Below, in pieces: positions 1 to 8,118 of a stretch of 64,000 nt of DNA (position 1 is its first letter; each line of letters opens with the position of its first letter). The stretch is from Bryobacterales bacterium F-183. Its GTDB lineage: Bacteria; Acidobacteriota; Terriglobia; Bryobacterales; Bryobacteraceae. A program made the translations under genes and the position numbers. Below the pieces are notes generated by a model. That model saw nothing but the letters and a program-made list of their open reading frames with translations. It did no database searches and was not told where the DNA came from. Location: the NCBI GenBank assembly GCA_016865505.2, contig AP025252.1, positions 806,001 through 870,000 on the forward strand, given 5' to 3'.

Positions 1-150
1 ACGCCGCACCTGTTTGTAATCAATCCAGCGGGGCAGATCGTGAAGGATTTTGGGCATTCCGATAGCACGCATGATGTCATCGAGGGCGAGAGTCTCTTTA
101 AGGAGCTGGACCCGCTGATTCAAGCGGCGGCACCGGCGGCCAAGAAATAA
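1..150 (+). CDS. C-terminus of a redoxin (TlpA/AhpC-like) protein, partial
   Basis: Only the last 49 codons are present; the gene begins left of the window. The fragment starts TPHLFVINPAGQIVKDFG, which is the usual end of the thioredoxin fold in the TlpA/peroxiredoxin group: the cis-Pro preceded by Thr, then a beta strand with the FVI(D/N)xxG turn. The tail is Ala/Lys-rich and ends in TAA. The CxxC or peroxidatic Cys would lie upstream and cannot be checked. It sits 6 bases before the ankyrin gene on the same strand, so the two are probably co-transcribed. Family call is by motif only. Confidence 0.6.
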   Translation, partial: TPHLFVINPAGQIVKDFGHSDSTHDVIEGESLFKELDPLIQAAAPAAKK

Positions 151-156
151 CCGATT

Positions 157-1383
157 ATGTTGGCGCTTCCCTTTCTGGTTCTGCTGGCGCAACCTGCTCT
201 GATCGAGCAGATGCACAAGGCCGCCAAGGAAGGCGATGCAGCCAAGGTACGGCAGTTTCTGGATCAGGCGCTGCCGGTGAACCATCGCGATGCGTTGGGC
301 GGTACGCTGCTGCATGATGCGGCGTGGAATGGCGATCCTGCATTGGTGAAACTGCTGCTGGATCGTGGCGCTCTGGTGGACGCGAAGCATCTGGAAGCGG
401 GGTCCACGCCACTGCATTATGCCGTCACTACGAATCATGTGGAGGCAGCGCGGATCCTGATCGAGCGGGGCGCGAATGTGAATGCTACGTACCGAAGCGG
501 AAGTACGGCGTTGCACATTGCGGCGGCACGCGGGTACGGCAAACTGGCCGAGATGTTGATTGCGGCCAAGGCCAACGTCAATGCGCGGGATGCCAGCGGG
601 AGTGCGCCGATCGATGAGGCCGCCTGGCGCGGTTATGCGGCAATGGTGAAGTTGCTGATCGCGGCTGGCGCCGACGCCAATGCCCATAACAAAGACACCG
701 GGGTGACGCCGTTGCATGAGGCGGCATCGAAGGGTCATGCCGAGGCGATCGAGGCGCTGTTGGATGCCGGGGTGGAGATCAATCCTTATGACGCGGCGGG
801 AGCGACTCCTTTGGACGAGGCGCTGCGGTACCGGCATGCACGGGCGGCCGATGTCCTGATGCGCCGCGGGGCGAAGATGTCCGGCAGCGGGGATACGAGC
901 CGGCGAGCGCTGCAGGATGCGCTGATGCGGGGCAACATGGAGGTGGTCGAGATGATGTTGATTCGCGACCCCAAGATGATTGACTCGAGGTACGACGGGT
1001 TCACGCCGTTGCACGCGGCGGCGTTGAAGGGTCATGTGGAGATGGTGACGTTTCTGCTGAGCCGGAATGCGAATGTCGATACGCGGAGTTCCACCGGGGG
1101 TACGCCGCTGCATGACGCGGCGCTGGCCGGGCATACAGCAGTGGCGGCGTTGCTGCTGGACAAAGGCGCAGCGGTGGACGCGGTGGATGTCGAGTCCGGG
1201 GCTACGCCACTGCATCATGCGGCGTCTTGGGGCCGGGTGGATATGGTGAAACTGCTGCTGGCGCGCGGGGCGAATCCGGGGGTCAAGAACAAGACAGGCA
1301 AGACGGCGGCGGATCTGGCCAAGGACGGCGGTCAGGACGAGGTGGTACGGCTGCTGTCAGCGGTGGGGGCAAAGCCAAAGTAG
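157..1383 (+). CDS. Secreted or periplasmic ankyrin-repeat protein
   Basis: The 408-residue product starts with a short hydrophobic leader (MLALPFLVLLAQPA) that looks like a signal peptide, so export is likely. The rest is about eleven ankyrin repeats of roughly 33 residues with the standard G-x-TPLHxAA and LLxxGA(D/N) consensus, from residue ~25 to the end. Ankyrin repeats bind proteins; no catalytic domain is present and the partner is unknown. It follows the redoxin tail by 6 bases. Exported ankyrin proteins next to peroxidase or redoxin genes are known in bacteria, where they have been tied to oxidative-stress protection, but that link is inference here. Confidence 0.85.
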   Translation: MLALPFLVLLAQPALIEQMHKAAKEGDAAKVRQFLDQALPVNHRDALGGTLLHDAAWNGDPALVKLLLDRGALVDAKHLEAGSTPLHYAVTTNHVEAARILIERGANVNATYRSGSTALHIAAARGYGKLAEMLIAAKANVNARDASGSAPIDEAAWRGYAAMVKLLIAAGADANAHNKDTGVTPLHEAASKGHAEAIEALLDAGVEINPYDAAGATPLDEALRYRHARAADVLMRRGAKMSGSGDTSRRALQDALMRGNMEVVEMMLIRDPKMIDSRYDGFTPLHAAALKGHVEMVTFLLSRNANVDTRSSTGGTPLHDAALAGHTAVAALLLDKGAAVDAVDVESGATPLHHAASWGRVDMVKLLLARGANPGVKNKTGKTAADLAKDGGQDEVVRLLSAVGAKPK

Positions 1384-1398
1384 CGGGTGCGGGGTCCC

Positions 1399-1487
1399 CA
1401 CCTTTGCGGTTAGTTTTTGGTGTCAGACCGAACTGACACAAAGGTGATAAGTTTTTGGTGTCAGACCGAACTGACACAAAGGTGATA
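1399..1487. repeat. REP-like palindromic element, tandem 37-bp direct repeat
   Basis: Two perfect 37-bp copies lie at 1413-1449 and 1451-1487, separated by one base. Each contains the hairpin GTGTCAG-ACCGAA-CTGACAC. A flanking CACCTTTG at 1399-1406 is complementary to CAAAGGTG inside the repeat, suggesting a longer ancestral palindrome. A related hairpin occurs near 25424. The element lies between two convergent genes and supplies the stop codon and last residues of the minus-strand methyltransferase. Confidence 0.8.
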
Positions 1488-2060
1488 GTGCAGGCGACAG
1501 TGGTAGTAGTGGTTTTCGCCCTCGTCCTGGAATTGCTCGAACAGGTCGAAACCGTTTTCCTGCAGGACCTTGCGGTACTCGTCCTCTCCCAAAGACACGG
1601 ACGGTACGCCGGTGAGCGCGTCGGGCCAGCGTAGCGGCTGGCGAGGCGAGGTGAACAGAAGTTCACCCTGGGGGCGCAGAATGGTTGCTACCTTGGCGAT
1701 CAGTTGCCGCTGATCCGATTCCGATAGTAGGAAGAACAGTCCCCAAGCCAGGCAGGCGTCGAAGTCCTTCTCACCATTGCATGTAGCCGAAAGTACATCC
1801 GCGCATTCGGTACGCACTTGCGGCAGCGATGCTTCCAACATTTTCAACAATTTGGGCGAACGGTCCACTCCGTAGACCGAACATCCGGCGTTGACCAATG
1901 CGGCGGTTAGAGGGTAGCCGAAGCCGCAGCCGAGGTCCGCGACTTTGGCTTTTGGCGGTAGCTGGGCTGCCCAGCGCTGTACTTCTACTACGCCAATAGT
2001 GGTACTGCGGCGCTGGCGGAAGGCTTCTGCGTGTTGGTCGTGACCGTCATACCAGTGCAT
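1461..2060 (-). CDS. SAM-dependent class I methyltransferase
   Basis: A 199-residue Rossmann-fold methyltransferase. Motif I is VADLGCGFGYPLTAAL, followed by the acidic end of strand 2 (VYGVDRS) and a motif II/III-like stretch around DACLAWGLFF. The substrate is not evident; the N-terminus MHWYDGHDQHAEAFRQR resembles small methyltransferases of the tellurite-resistance/UbiE-like groups. I chose ATG at 2060; an in-frame TTG at 2084 would add eight residues. The last codons and TGA stop come from the REP-like repeat, so the C-terminus (ending CVSSV) is probably a repeat-derived replacement of the original end. It is convergent with the ankyrin gene and divergent from the glycosyltransferase. 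Confidence 0.75.
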   Translation of the reverse strand: MHWYDGHDQHAEAFRQRRSTTIGVVEVQRWAAQLPPKAKVADLGCGFGYPLTAALVNAGCSVYGVDRSPKLLKMLEASLPQVRTECADVLSATCNGEKDFDACLAWGLFFLLSESDQRQLIAKVATILRPQGELLFTSPRQPLRWPDALTGVPSVSLGEDEYRKVLQENGFDLFEQFQDEGENHYYHCRLHYHLCVSSV

Positions 2061-2188
2061 TACTTTTCTTTGCTTTCTTAACAATTTTCTTCAAAAATCT
2101 TAACTTCGGGTGTAACCAACTGCTATACTTCCAAAAACCGGAGACGAGGCCGCGTTCCAGAAATACCCTAGAGCACTCGATCCGGGAT

Positions 2189-2986
2189 GTGTCGCAGGAG
2201 TTCTTTTTGCCTCAGACCTGGACAGTTGGCGCGCCGCCGCCAGTTAGCGTTAGCGTTTTCTTTCCCGCGTACGGAGACGCACAGACAATCGGGGGCCTTG
2301 TCGAGACGGCTATGGCTACTCTCGAACAAAGCGTTTCTGACTTTGAGGTCATTGTCGTGAATGACGGCAGTAAAGACAACACAGCAGAAGTGCTGGCTGC
2401 GCTCCAGGTCCGCTACGGGACCGAACGCTTTCGGGTGGTGACGCATCCGGTGAACCGGGGGTACGGCGCGGCGCTACGTTCGGGGTTCGCAACGGCAACC
2501 AAGGATTTCGTCTTCTATACGGACGGCGACGGACAGTACGACCCGGCGGAGATCACCAAGTTACTGACGTTGTTAGGACCGGGCGTTTGCTGGGTGAACG
2601 GCTTCAAGACGACCCGTGCCGATTCCTGGCATCGCATCTTCATTGGTACGATGTACAACCTGTGTGCGCGGACCCTGTTCCGTATCAAGCTGCGCGACAT
2701 CGATTGCGACTTCCGACTGATCCGCCGGAATTGCCTGGATGTACCGGCGCTGACCGCCACCAGTGGAACCATTTGTCTGGAAATGGTGCGTCAATTGGAA
2801 ACGGCGGGGTACCGGGCACTGGAAACGCCGGTGACACATCTGCCGCGACTGCATGGCCAGAGCCAGTTCTTCCGGCCTATCCCTCTTCTTCGCACCTTTG
2901 GACACATTCTGGCGCTGTATTGGCGCATTGTGGTCCGACCGGCCCTTCCGCTTCGGGAGGAATCCAGGGTGGCAACTTCGGAGTAG
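2189..2986 (+). CDS. Family 2 glycosyltransferase (DPM1/polyprenyl-phosphate sugar type)
   Basis: A GT-A fold glycosyltransferase of 265 residues with a GTG start. Landmarks are the nucleotide-binding VFFPAYGD and VIVVNDGSKDNT near the N-terminus, NRGYGAALRSGF, and the metal-binding YTDGDGQYDP (DGD in place of DxD). This pattern is typical of the dolichol/undecaprenyl-phosphate mannosyl- or glucosyltransferase branch, which charges a lipid carrier at the inner membrane face. The C-terminus has a moderately hydrophobic stretch (ILALYWRIVV) but no paired membrane helices. It heads a three-gene operon with a methyltransferase and an AI-2E-type permease. Confidence 0.85.
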   Translation: MSQEFFLPQTWTVGAPPPVSVSVFFPAYGDAQTIGGLVETAMATLEQSVSDFEVIVVNDGSKDNTAEVLAALQVRYGTERFRVVTHPVNRGYGAALRSGFATATKDFVFYTDGDGQYDPAEITKLLTLLGPGVCWVNGFKTTRADSWHRIFIGTMYNLCARTLFRIKLRDIDCDFRLIRRNCLDVPALTATSGTICLEMVRQLETAGYRALETPVTHLPRLHGQSQFFRPIPLLRTFGHILALYWRIVVRPALPLREESRVATSE

Positions 2987-3029
2987 CATAACTCCGGTCC
3001 CAAAATTGCAAGCTTAGTTCCGGCCCGCT

Positions 3030-3797
3030 ATGTGCTCGATGAATGCGGAAGAGTTCCGCAACATCCGGAAGACGGAAGAACAGTTCTGGTGGTTCCGGGG
3101 CATGCGGGAGATCGTCTTTCTGTGGCTCGATCCTTTGTTACGCAAGGGGTCGGTAGAGCGTGCCGCAGAAGCCGGTTGTGGCACCGGAGGGTTCGCGCTG
3201 CAGTTTGAACGCCGTTACTCTACGACACCGTTGATCGCGCTCGATTTGGAACCCGAGGGCCTGCAGCATGCTGCGGACATGGGGTTGAGCCATCTGGTGG
3301 CGGGAGACATACGGGCGTTGCCGTTTGCTTCCGGGTCACTCGATCTATTGCTGTCGCTGGATGTGGTGGTGCATCTGGAGAAAGGCCGGGAACACTTGGC
3401 GTTTGAAGAATTTATGCGCGTCCTGAAGCCGGGCGGGTCGCTACTGATCCGCGTGTCGGCGATGGAAGCGCTGCGAAGCCGGCATTCGGAGTTCACCTGG
3501 GAACGGCAACGGTTCAGCAGGCAGCGCCTGTGCGAGGGACTGGAACAGGCGGGGTTCCAGATTGAACGCATCAGTTACTTCAACTTCTTTCTGTCGCCCG
3601 TGGCGTGGCTGAAGTTCCGGGTTTGGGAACCGCTGACGAAGGCTCCGCCGGCGAGCGGGTTAGAGATGCCGCCGGCGTGGCTGAACAGGATCCTCGAGGC
3701 TTGTTTGCGGCTGGAATGCCGGCTGTCCAAGTACGGAGTGAACTTTCCGTTCGGACAGTCTTTGGTGTGCTGCGCGACCCGAAAGAAGGTGGTGTGA
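3030..3797 (+). CDS. SAM-dependent methyltransferase (type 11-like)
   Basis: A 255-residue class I methyltransferase. Motif I is AAEAGCGTGGFALQF, with the acidic LIALDLEPEGL after strand 2, the GDIRALPFASGSLDLLLSLDVVVHL segment typical of Methyltransf_11, and a late VLKPGGSLLIRV. The N-terminal KTEEQFWWFRGMREIV is common in methyltransferases of polysaccharide or glycolipid loci, so action on a sugar or lipid intermediate alongside the upstream GT2 is a reasonable inference. A second ATG lies nine bases into the gene. Its stop codon shares the sequence TGATG with the next start, implying translational coupling. Confidence 0.85.
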   Translation: MCSMNAEEFRNIRKTEEQFWWFRGMREIVFLWLDPLLRKGSVERAAEAGCGTGGFALQFERRYSTTPLIALDLEPEGLQHAADMGLSHLVAGDIRALPFASGSLDLLLSLDVVVHLEKGREHLAFEEFMRVLKPGGSLLIRVSAMEALRSRHSEFTWERQRFSRQRLCEGLEQAGFQIERISYFNFFLSPVAWLKFRVWEPLTKAPPASGLEMPPAWLNRILEACLRLECRLSKYGVNFPFGQSLVCCATRKKVV

Positions 3798-4834
3798 TGC
3801 AGCGGCAGCATTTGTCGAGCGGGTCGCTGATTGCGATCGCGGTCGTAAGCATCGTGATCTGCGTGCTGCTGGCGGCTCCGTTTGTTCCGCCGTTGACCTG
3901 GGCGTTGGCTTTGTCGATTGGGGCAGCGCCACTGCATCGCCGGATCCTGCAGCGGATGCCGGACTGGCCGAGTATCGCGGCGGGGCTCACCGTTGTGATC
4001 CTGGTGGTGGGCCTGCTCGCGCCTGCGATTCTGGTGGGGCGGCAGGTCGCTCGTGAGGCGAATCATGGGTACCAGGTGGTGCAGGGCATGGTGGCCTCGG
4101 GTGAATTTGAAGCCAGCATGAAGCGGCATCCCAAGGTCGCGGAGTGGGTGGATTGGGCGCGCGAGAATGTCAGCTTTGAGGAAGAGGCCAAGCATGCCGC
4201 TAGCTGGGTTGGCGGCTGGTTCCAAGGGTCTGTGGTGGCGGTGTCGCAATTGGTGGTGGCGCAGTTCTTTGTCTTCTTTATGCTGCGGGATCAGGCCAAG
4301 GGCATGCAGACGTTTCGTGGGTTGATGCCGTTGTCGCCTAAGGAGGCCGATGAGGTGCTGCGGCGCGTAGCGGCGATGGTTCGCGCCACGCTGTACGGCA
4401 CGCTCTTTGTAGGGTCCATTCAAGGGTTCCTGGGCGGCACGATGTTCTGGCTTTTGGGGATTCCCGCGGCTCTGCTTTGGGGCTGCATTATGGCGCTGAT
4501 GTCGCTGGTGCCGTCCTTGGGGTCCTTTCTGATTTGGGCTCCTGTAGCCGGTGGTTTGGCGCTACAGGGCAACTGGGGCAAAGCGTCGATCCTCACTGCC
4601 TGGGGCCTGCTGGTGGTGAGCACCATCGACAACATCCTGTACCCGATTCTGGTGGGCAAAGAGATCCAAATTCATCCCACAACGGTGTTTGTGGCGACGC
4701 TCGGCGGCCTGATCTGGCTGGGCGCGCCGGGCATCATTCTGGGTCCTGTATGCTTTGCGTTTGCCACGGCGATTCTGGAGGTGATCCGGAACCGGACGGT
4801 GGGGTCGCGAGCGGTGGAAGAAGCGGTGAGCTAG
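3797..4834 (+). CDS. AI-2E family transporter / YdiK-like permease
   Basis: A 345-residue integral membrane protein of the AI-2E transporter (PF01594) family. It has two N-terminal helices (IAIAVVSIVICVLLAAPFV; LTVVILVVGLLAPAIL), a periplasmic or coiled segment at ~75-130, and a hydrophobic C-terminal core with the family signature SLVPSLGSFLIWAPVA and later TIDNILYPILVGKEIQIHP. Members have been linked to autoinducer-2 export, Na+/H+ exchange or unknown solutes, so the substrate is open. The ATG at 3797 overlaps the upstream TGA; a longer in-frame extension upstream lies inside the methyltransferase gene and is not used. The stop is shared with the convergent antiporter gene in a CTAG. Confidence 0.88.
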   Translation: MQRQHLSSGSLIAIAVVSIVICVLLAAPFVPPLTWALALSIGAAPLHRRILQRMPDWPSIAAGLTVVILVVGLLAPAILVGRQVAREANHGYQVVQGMVASGEFEASMKRHPKVAEWVDWARENVSFEEEAKHAASWVGGWFQGSVVAVSQLVVAQFFVFFMLRDQAKGMQTFRGLMPLSPKEADEVLRRVAAMVRATLYGTLFVGSIQGFLGGTMFWLLGIPAALLWGCIMALMSLVPSLGSFLIWAPVAGGLALQGNWGKASILTAWGLLVVSTIDNILYPILVGKEIQIHPTTVFVATLGGLIWLGAPGIILGPVCFAFATAILEVIRNRTVGSRAVEEAVS

Positions 4835-5826
4835 AGGGCTCCGGCGATTCGCCAACCCATGTACGCAGTAAACGACGCCAGTAGTACAGCACCTTCGCCG
4901 CGCGTGATGGTGCGGCCACTGCGGATGGCGATGGGCAGCAGGATCACGGTGAGTACGGCGAGAAACAGCAGGTCCTGATGGCCACCGGGCGGTATGGGTA
5001 CGGGGCGGATGCTGCTGACGATGCCGCCGATACCCAGCAAATTCAGGATATTGGAGCCTACGACGTTGCCGAGCGCGATGTCCGAATTGCCGCGCCGTGC
5101 GGCGATGATGCAGGTGGAAAGCTCGGGGAGCGTGGTGCCGAGCGACACGATCGTGAGGCCGACCACTGCCTGCGATACGCCAAGCGATAACGCGATGTTG
5201 ACGGCGAACTCTACGGTCCATTGGGCGCCGAGCGAGAGGCCGATGAGTCCGCCGGCGGTCATGCCCAGGAGCAGCGGCATCGAATGGCGAGGTCCGGCGT
5301 TGGCTTCGGCTTCTTCGCGTACCTCTTCGGCAAAAGGGTCGTTCCGGCCAGCGGCGACGGCTTCACGCGCCGTGTAGTAGAGAAAAATCGAGAACAGCAG
5401 AAGAAGGATCAGGCCGTCGGACCTGCCCCAGGCATCCGCTTCGACGGCGTGGTTGAGCAGTTGGTCACTGGCCAGGACGAGCAGGGCGAGCGAGGCGACG
5501 ATGAGCATCGGGATCTCGCGCGTGATGATGGACGGCGCGACGCGAAGCGGCCGAATGAGCGCGGTGATGCCGAGTACGAAGCCAGCGTTGAGCAGGCAGG
5601 CTCCGGCGATGTTGCCAAAGGCGAGCGCCGTTTCTCCGCGGACGGCCGAGAGCGTATTGACGACAAGTTCCGGCGCGCTGGTGCCGAAGGCGACCACGGT
5701 CATGCCGATGACGAGTTCGGGTACACCAAGCAAGGCGGCGATGCCGGAGACGCCGTCTACGAAGTACTTGGCGGTGACCAGCAAAAGAGCGAGCGAGGCC
5801 GCAAGGAGCAACAGATCGACGAGCAT
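4831..5826 (-). CDS. CaCA-family calcium/cation antiporter (YrbG-like)
   Basis: A 331-residue exchanger built from two inverted halves of about five helices. Each half has the family alpha-repeat: VVAFGTSAPELVVN with LAFGNIAGACLLN in the first, and VSLGTTLPELSTC with IALGNVVGSNILN in the second. The acidic residues in the two PEL motifs coordinate the cation in this family. A charged cytoplasmic loop with several Glu (about 168-180) joins the halves. The usual role is Ca2+ (or other divalent) extrusion coupled to Na+ or H+ entry. The gene overlaps its convergent neighbour by four bases and is separated by 35 bases from the TetR regulator upstream. Confidence 0.92.
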   Translation of the reverse strand: MLVDLLLLAASLALLLVTAKYFVDGVSGIAALLGVPELVIGMTVVAFGTSAPELVVNTLSAVRGETALAFGNIAGACLLNAGFVLGITALIRPLRVAPSIITREIPMLIVASLALLVLASDQLLNHAVEADAWGRSDGLILLLLFSIFLYYTAREAVAAGRNDPFAEEVREEAEANAGPRHSMPLLLGMTAGGLIGLSLGAQWTVEFAVNIALSLGVSQAVVGLTIVSLGTTLPELSTCIIAARRGNSDIALGNVVGSNILNLLGIGGIVSSIRPVPIPPGGHQDLLFLAVLTVILLPIAIRSGRTITRGEGAVLLASFTAYMGWRIAGAL

Positions 5827-5861
5827 GTCTTCAGAACTAGCTTATCGATCTCAAGCTGTCC

Positions 5862-6599
5862 TTATGCGGCCGCGTCGCGATGCTGCTGCTGTGGAGGCAG
5901 GCCGTCTTCAAGATCCTGCTGCTTGCTTTCCTGTGGTTCCGGTTGTTGCTGCTGCTGCGGCGGGTCCGGCATACGCCCGGTTCCCCCGCCACCGGTGGCC
6001 TTGGGGAAGCAGGTGGTGGCGTTGCGGCCGATGGCAAGGAGCGTAGGACGGTCTACACCGTCGCGCGCTTGCGTCGCAAGGCCCTGGTAGACCGCGAAGA
6101 GATAATGCGCGAGTGACGCGACGTCGGTGTCCGGCGGGAGATCGCCTTCTTGCTTGCCCCGTTCGACACGGTTGGCAAAGCTTTCCATGACACGCTGGCG
6201 GCGTTCCCGGATGCCCTCACGAATCTTGGCGGCGCCGGGTCCCATATGCGTGCCTGCGATGGCGAGCATACAGCCGGCGGGCTGATCGGAGCGTAGCAGT
6301 TCAAACGCGGCCGTCGAAAAGAGACGCCGGAAGGCCTCGCGCGTGGGGATGCCGGGTTCGTCCAGGATGGACGCCCAGAAGTTGCCGCGGGTGGCGAGAA
6401 AGCGGTCGAGCGCCGCGAAGTACAGCTTTTCCTTGCCGCCATAGGCGGAGTACAGGCTGGATGGACTGATGCCCATGGTCGCGGTCAGGTCGTCGAGTGA
6501 GGCGCCTTCAAATCCACGATCCCAGAACAGGAACATCGCTTTTTCGAGCGTTTCATCCTTGTCAAACGCTCTGGGCCGTCCTCTCGAGGTGCGAATCAT
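5862..6599 (-). CDS. TetR/AcrR family transcriptional regulator
   Basis: A 245-residue TetR-type repressor. The N-terminal helix-turn-helix is clear: ALEKAMFLFWDRGFEGASLDDL followed by GISPSSLYSAYGGKEKLY. The ligand-binding domain follows to ~200, then an unusual Gln/Pro-rich tail (PPQQQQQPEPQESKQQ) to the end. The start at 6599 is decided by GGAGGAG about ten bases upstream; an in-frame ATG at 6659 has no such site. It is divergent from a small membrane protein, and a perfect inverted repeat in the shared intergenic region may be its operator. The repressed gene is likely the divergent one, the downstream antiporter, or both (inference). Confidence 0.88.
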   Translation of the reverse strand: MIRTSRGRPRAFDKDETLEKAMFLFWDRGFEGASLDDLTATMGISPSSLYSAYGGKEKLYFAALDRFLATRGNFWASILDEPGIPTREAFRRLFSTAAFELLRSDQPAGCMLAIAGTHMGPGAAKIREGIRERRQRVMESFANRVERGKQEGDLPPDTDVASLAHYLFAVYQGLATQARDGVDRPTLLAIGRNATTCFPKATGGGGTGRMPDPPQQQQQPEPQESKQQDLEDGLPPQQQHRDAAA

Positions 6600-6771
6600 C
6601 AAAGGGGGATCTCCTCCAAACCTGTAGATCGGAAAACTGGGGAAATGTTCCATTTGCACGACATCATTGTGGTTCTGGGCGTTGAACCGGCTCGAAGTGT
6701 TTGGCGGGTTACGAGTGTTTCGAAAAAGCGGCTGAACGGCCGGTTTCGCCTAGTAAGTGGACGGTTTCTTG

Positions 6772-6784
6772 GCTAGAATCTAGC
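6772..6784. promoter_or_regulatory. Candidate operator for the TetR regulator
   Basis: Perfect inverted repeat GCTAGA-A-TCTAGC in the 286-base divergent region between the TetR gene and the membrane-protein gene. It overlaps a TAGAAT hexamer that could serve as a -10 box. Location and symmetry suit a TetR-type operator, but binding is inferred only. Confidence 0.4.
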
Positions 6785-6885
6785 AGCAGCATTACTGCCA
6801 CGCATCGCGAGCAGCTCAACGCGGATCTGCTTGCATTTCTCCAACAACTTCACAGTTATCCGAGAAAGGGTTAAGGGACACCGCT

Positions 6886-7401
6886 ATGTACCTTACGATT
6901 CTCACCACAGTTCATGTGCTGATCAGTTTGGTCGGCATCGCTACGGGGTTTGTTGTCTTCAACGGATTGCTGCAGAGCAAGCGGTTGGAAGGGTGGACCA
7001 ATTGGTTTTTGTGGACTACGTTTCTGACCAGTGCGACGGGATTTCTGTTTCCGTTTGAAAAGCTGCTGCCATCGCACATTTTCGGCGTGTTGTCGTTGAT
7101 TGTGCTGGCGGTAGCGTATGAGGCAAGGTACAGGCGGGGGATGCAGGGTGTTTGGCGCAAAGGGTATGTGATTCCCGCGTTGATCGCGCTGTATCTGAAT
7201 ACGTTTGTACTGATCGCGCAGGCCTTCCTGAAGGTACCGGCGTTAAAGGCGCTGGCGCCGACGCAGCAGGAGCCTCCGTTTGCGATCGCGCAGTTGGCAT
7301 TGCTGGTGGGGTTCTTGGGGTTCGGGACGTTGGCGGTGAAGCGGTTCCGCCCTGAGATTGCTGGGGGTACGGCGAGACGGATGTCGGCGACGGCGGCGTA
7401 A
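6886..7401 (+). CDS. Small integral membrane protein of unknown function
   Basis: A 171-residue protein with four predicted membrane helices: residues ~3-27 (ILTTVHVLISLVGIATGFVV), ~38-56, ~65-82 (IFGVLSLIVLAVAYEAR) and ~98-117, plus a last hydrophobic stretch at ~133-150 (FAIAQLALLVGFLGFGTLAV). It resembles small DoxX/DUF2231-like four-helix proteins in size and layout, but I do not recognise a specific family. The start is supported by AAGGG and AAGGGAC upstream. Divergent transcription from a TetR regulator suggests inducible expression. Confidence 0.7.
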   Translation: MYLTILTTVHVLISLVGIATGFVVFNGLLQSKRLEGWTNWFLWTTFLTSATGFLFPFEKLLPSHIFGVLSLIVLAVAYEARYRRGMQGVWRKGYVIPALIALYLNTFVLIAQAFLKVPALKALAPTQQEPPFAIAQLALLVGFLGFGTLAVKRFRPEIAGGTARRMSATAA

Positions 7402-7402
7402 G

Positions 7403-7852
7403 TTAGGGTTGGATTTCGGTCCAATGTGTGGCGTCGCAGAACTGTTGGAGGTGCTTGACGTTGCTGGTGGCAACGATTGCGCCGGTACCTAGCGACAGGG
7501 CTTGCGACGCCAGGATCACGTCGATGTCGAGGCCTTTGGGGTCGCCGGTGGGGCGGCCACGACGGCGGGCATCTGCCCAGAGTGTCGCGGCGTGGTCCAG
7601 GGCACCATCGGTAAGCGAGAGATAGCGTCCGGGTTCGGCGTGAGCGAATGCTTCCAGACGCCGGAGACTGCGGGTGAGGCCGGCACGAAGGAACTCGCGC
7701 CGCACCTCGTAGTAGATGATTGCGGGTACGACGATACGGCACCCGGCGGTTTCGAGCGCAATGACCCAGTTGGTGATGGCAGAAGACTGTTCTGGCTTCG
7801 GATGTGAGAGTATTCCAAGCGGCGTGGAATCGAGGAAGATCAGCCGCCTCAC
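7403..7852 (-). CDS. PIN-domain protein, VapC-like toxin with an incomplete acidic set
   Basis: A 149-residue PIN-domain protein, usually a Mg2+-dependent RNase toxin. Acidic residues are visible at FLDSTPLG (first Asp), IYYEVRREF (Glu) and LDIDVILASQA (third Asp). The fourth position, normally the Asp of a T-x-N-x-x-D-F motif, reads TSNVKHLQQF, so it is missing or displaced. The GTG start overlaps the upstream gene's TGA (GTGA), a coupling typical of antitoxin-toxin pairs. Convergent with the membrane-protein gene one base away. Confidence 0.75.
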   Translation of the reverse strand: MRRLIFLDSTPLGILSHPKPEQSSAITNWVIALETAGCRIVVPAIIYYEVRREFLRAGLTRSLRRLEAFAHAEPGRYLSLTDGALDHAATLWADARRRGRPTGDPKGLDIDVILASQALSLGTGAIVATSNVKHLQQFCDATHWTEIQP

Positions 7853-8070
7853 TCGAACAGAGGTCTCTCACCTGCTTCTACACGATTTCGATTTAGCGCC
7901 TGCAGAAACTCCTCCAATTCTTTTTCCGCTTGGGCGGCCTCTTCGGGAGTCATCTTGGCGTCTTCTTCGAGCCAGCTTTCGAGCAGGGCGATTGTAGCGT
8001 TATCGCGAGGGCGCTGCGGCGTCGCAGGTGCGATTTCCGGGGCTTTTGGTTCTGCGTCGTGGACCTTCAT
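7849..8070 (-). CDS. Putative antitoxin partner of the PIN protein
   Basis: A 73-residue acidic, mostly helical protein (core LLESWLEEDAKMTPEEAAQAEKELEEF broken here as LLESWLEEDAKM and EEAAQAEKELEEF). It has no recognisable AbrB, Phd or RHH DNA-binding motif, but size, acidity, position immediately upstream and the four-base overlap with the PIN gene fit an antitoxin. The helical ~30-residue centre with conserved Trp and Glu is like the C-terminal toxin-binding segments found in PIN-associated small proteins. Assignment is by context. Confidence 0.55.
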   Translation of the reverse strand: MKVHDAEPKAPEIAPATPQRPRDNATIALLESWLEEDAKMTPEEAAQAEKELEEFLQALNRNRVEAGERPLFE

Positions 8071-8118
8071 CGGCGGAGTCCGCTTCCCTTCTGCCTACAT
8101 ACTAGCGCTTCTCGTCCA

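Noticed and set aside
1413-1487. Possible start of a CRISPR array
   Set aside because: Only two copies with a one-base gap; repeats need spacers of ~30 bases. It fits a tandem REP-like element.
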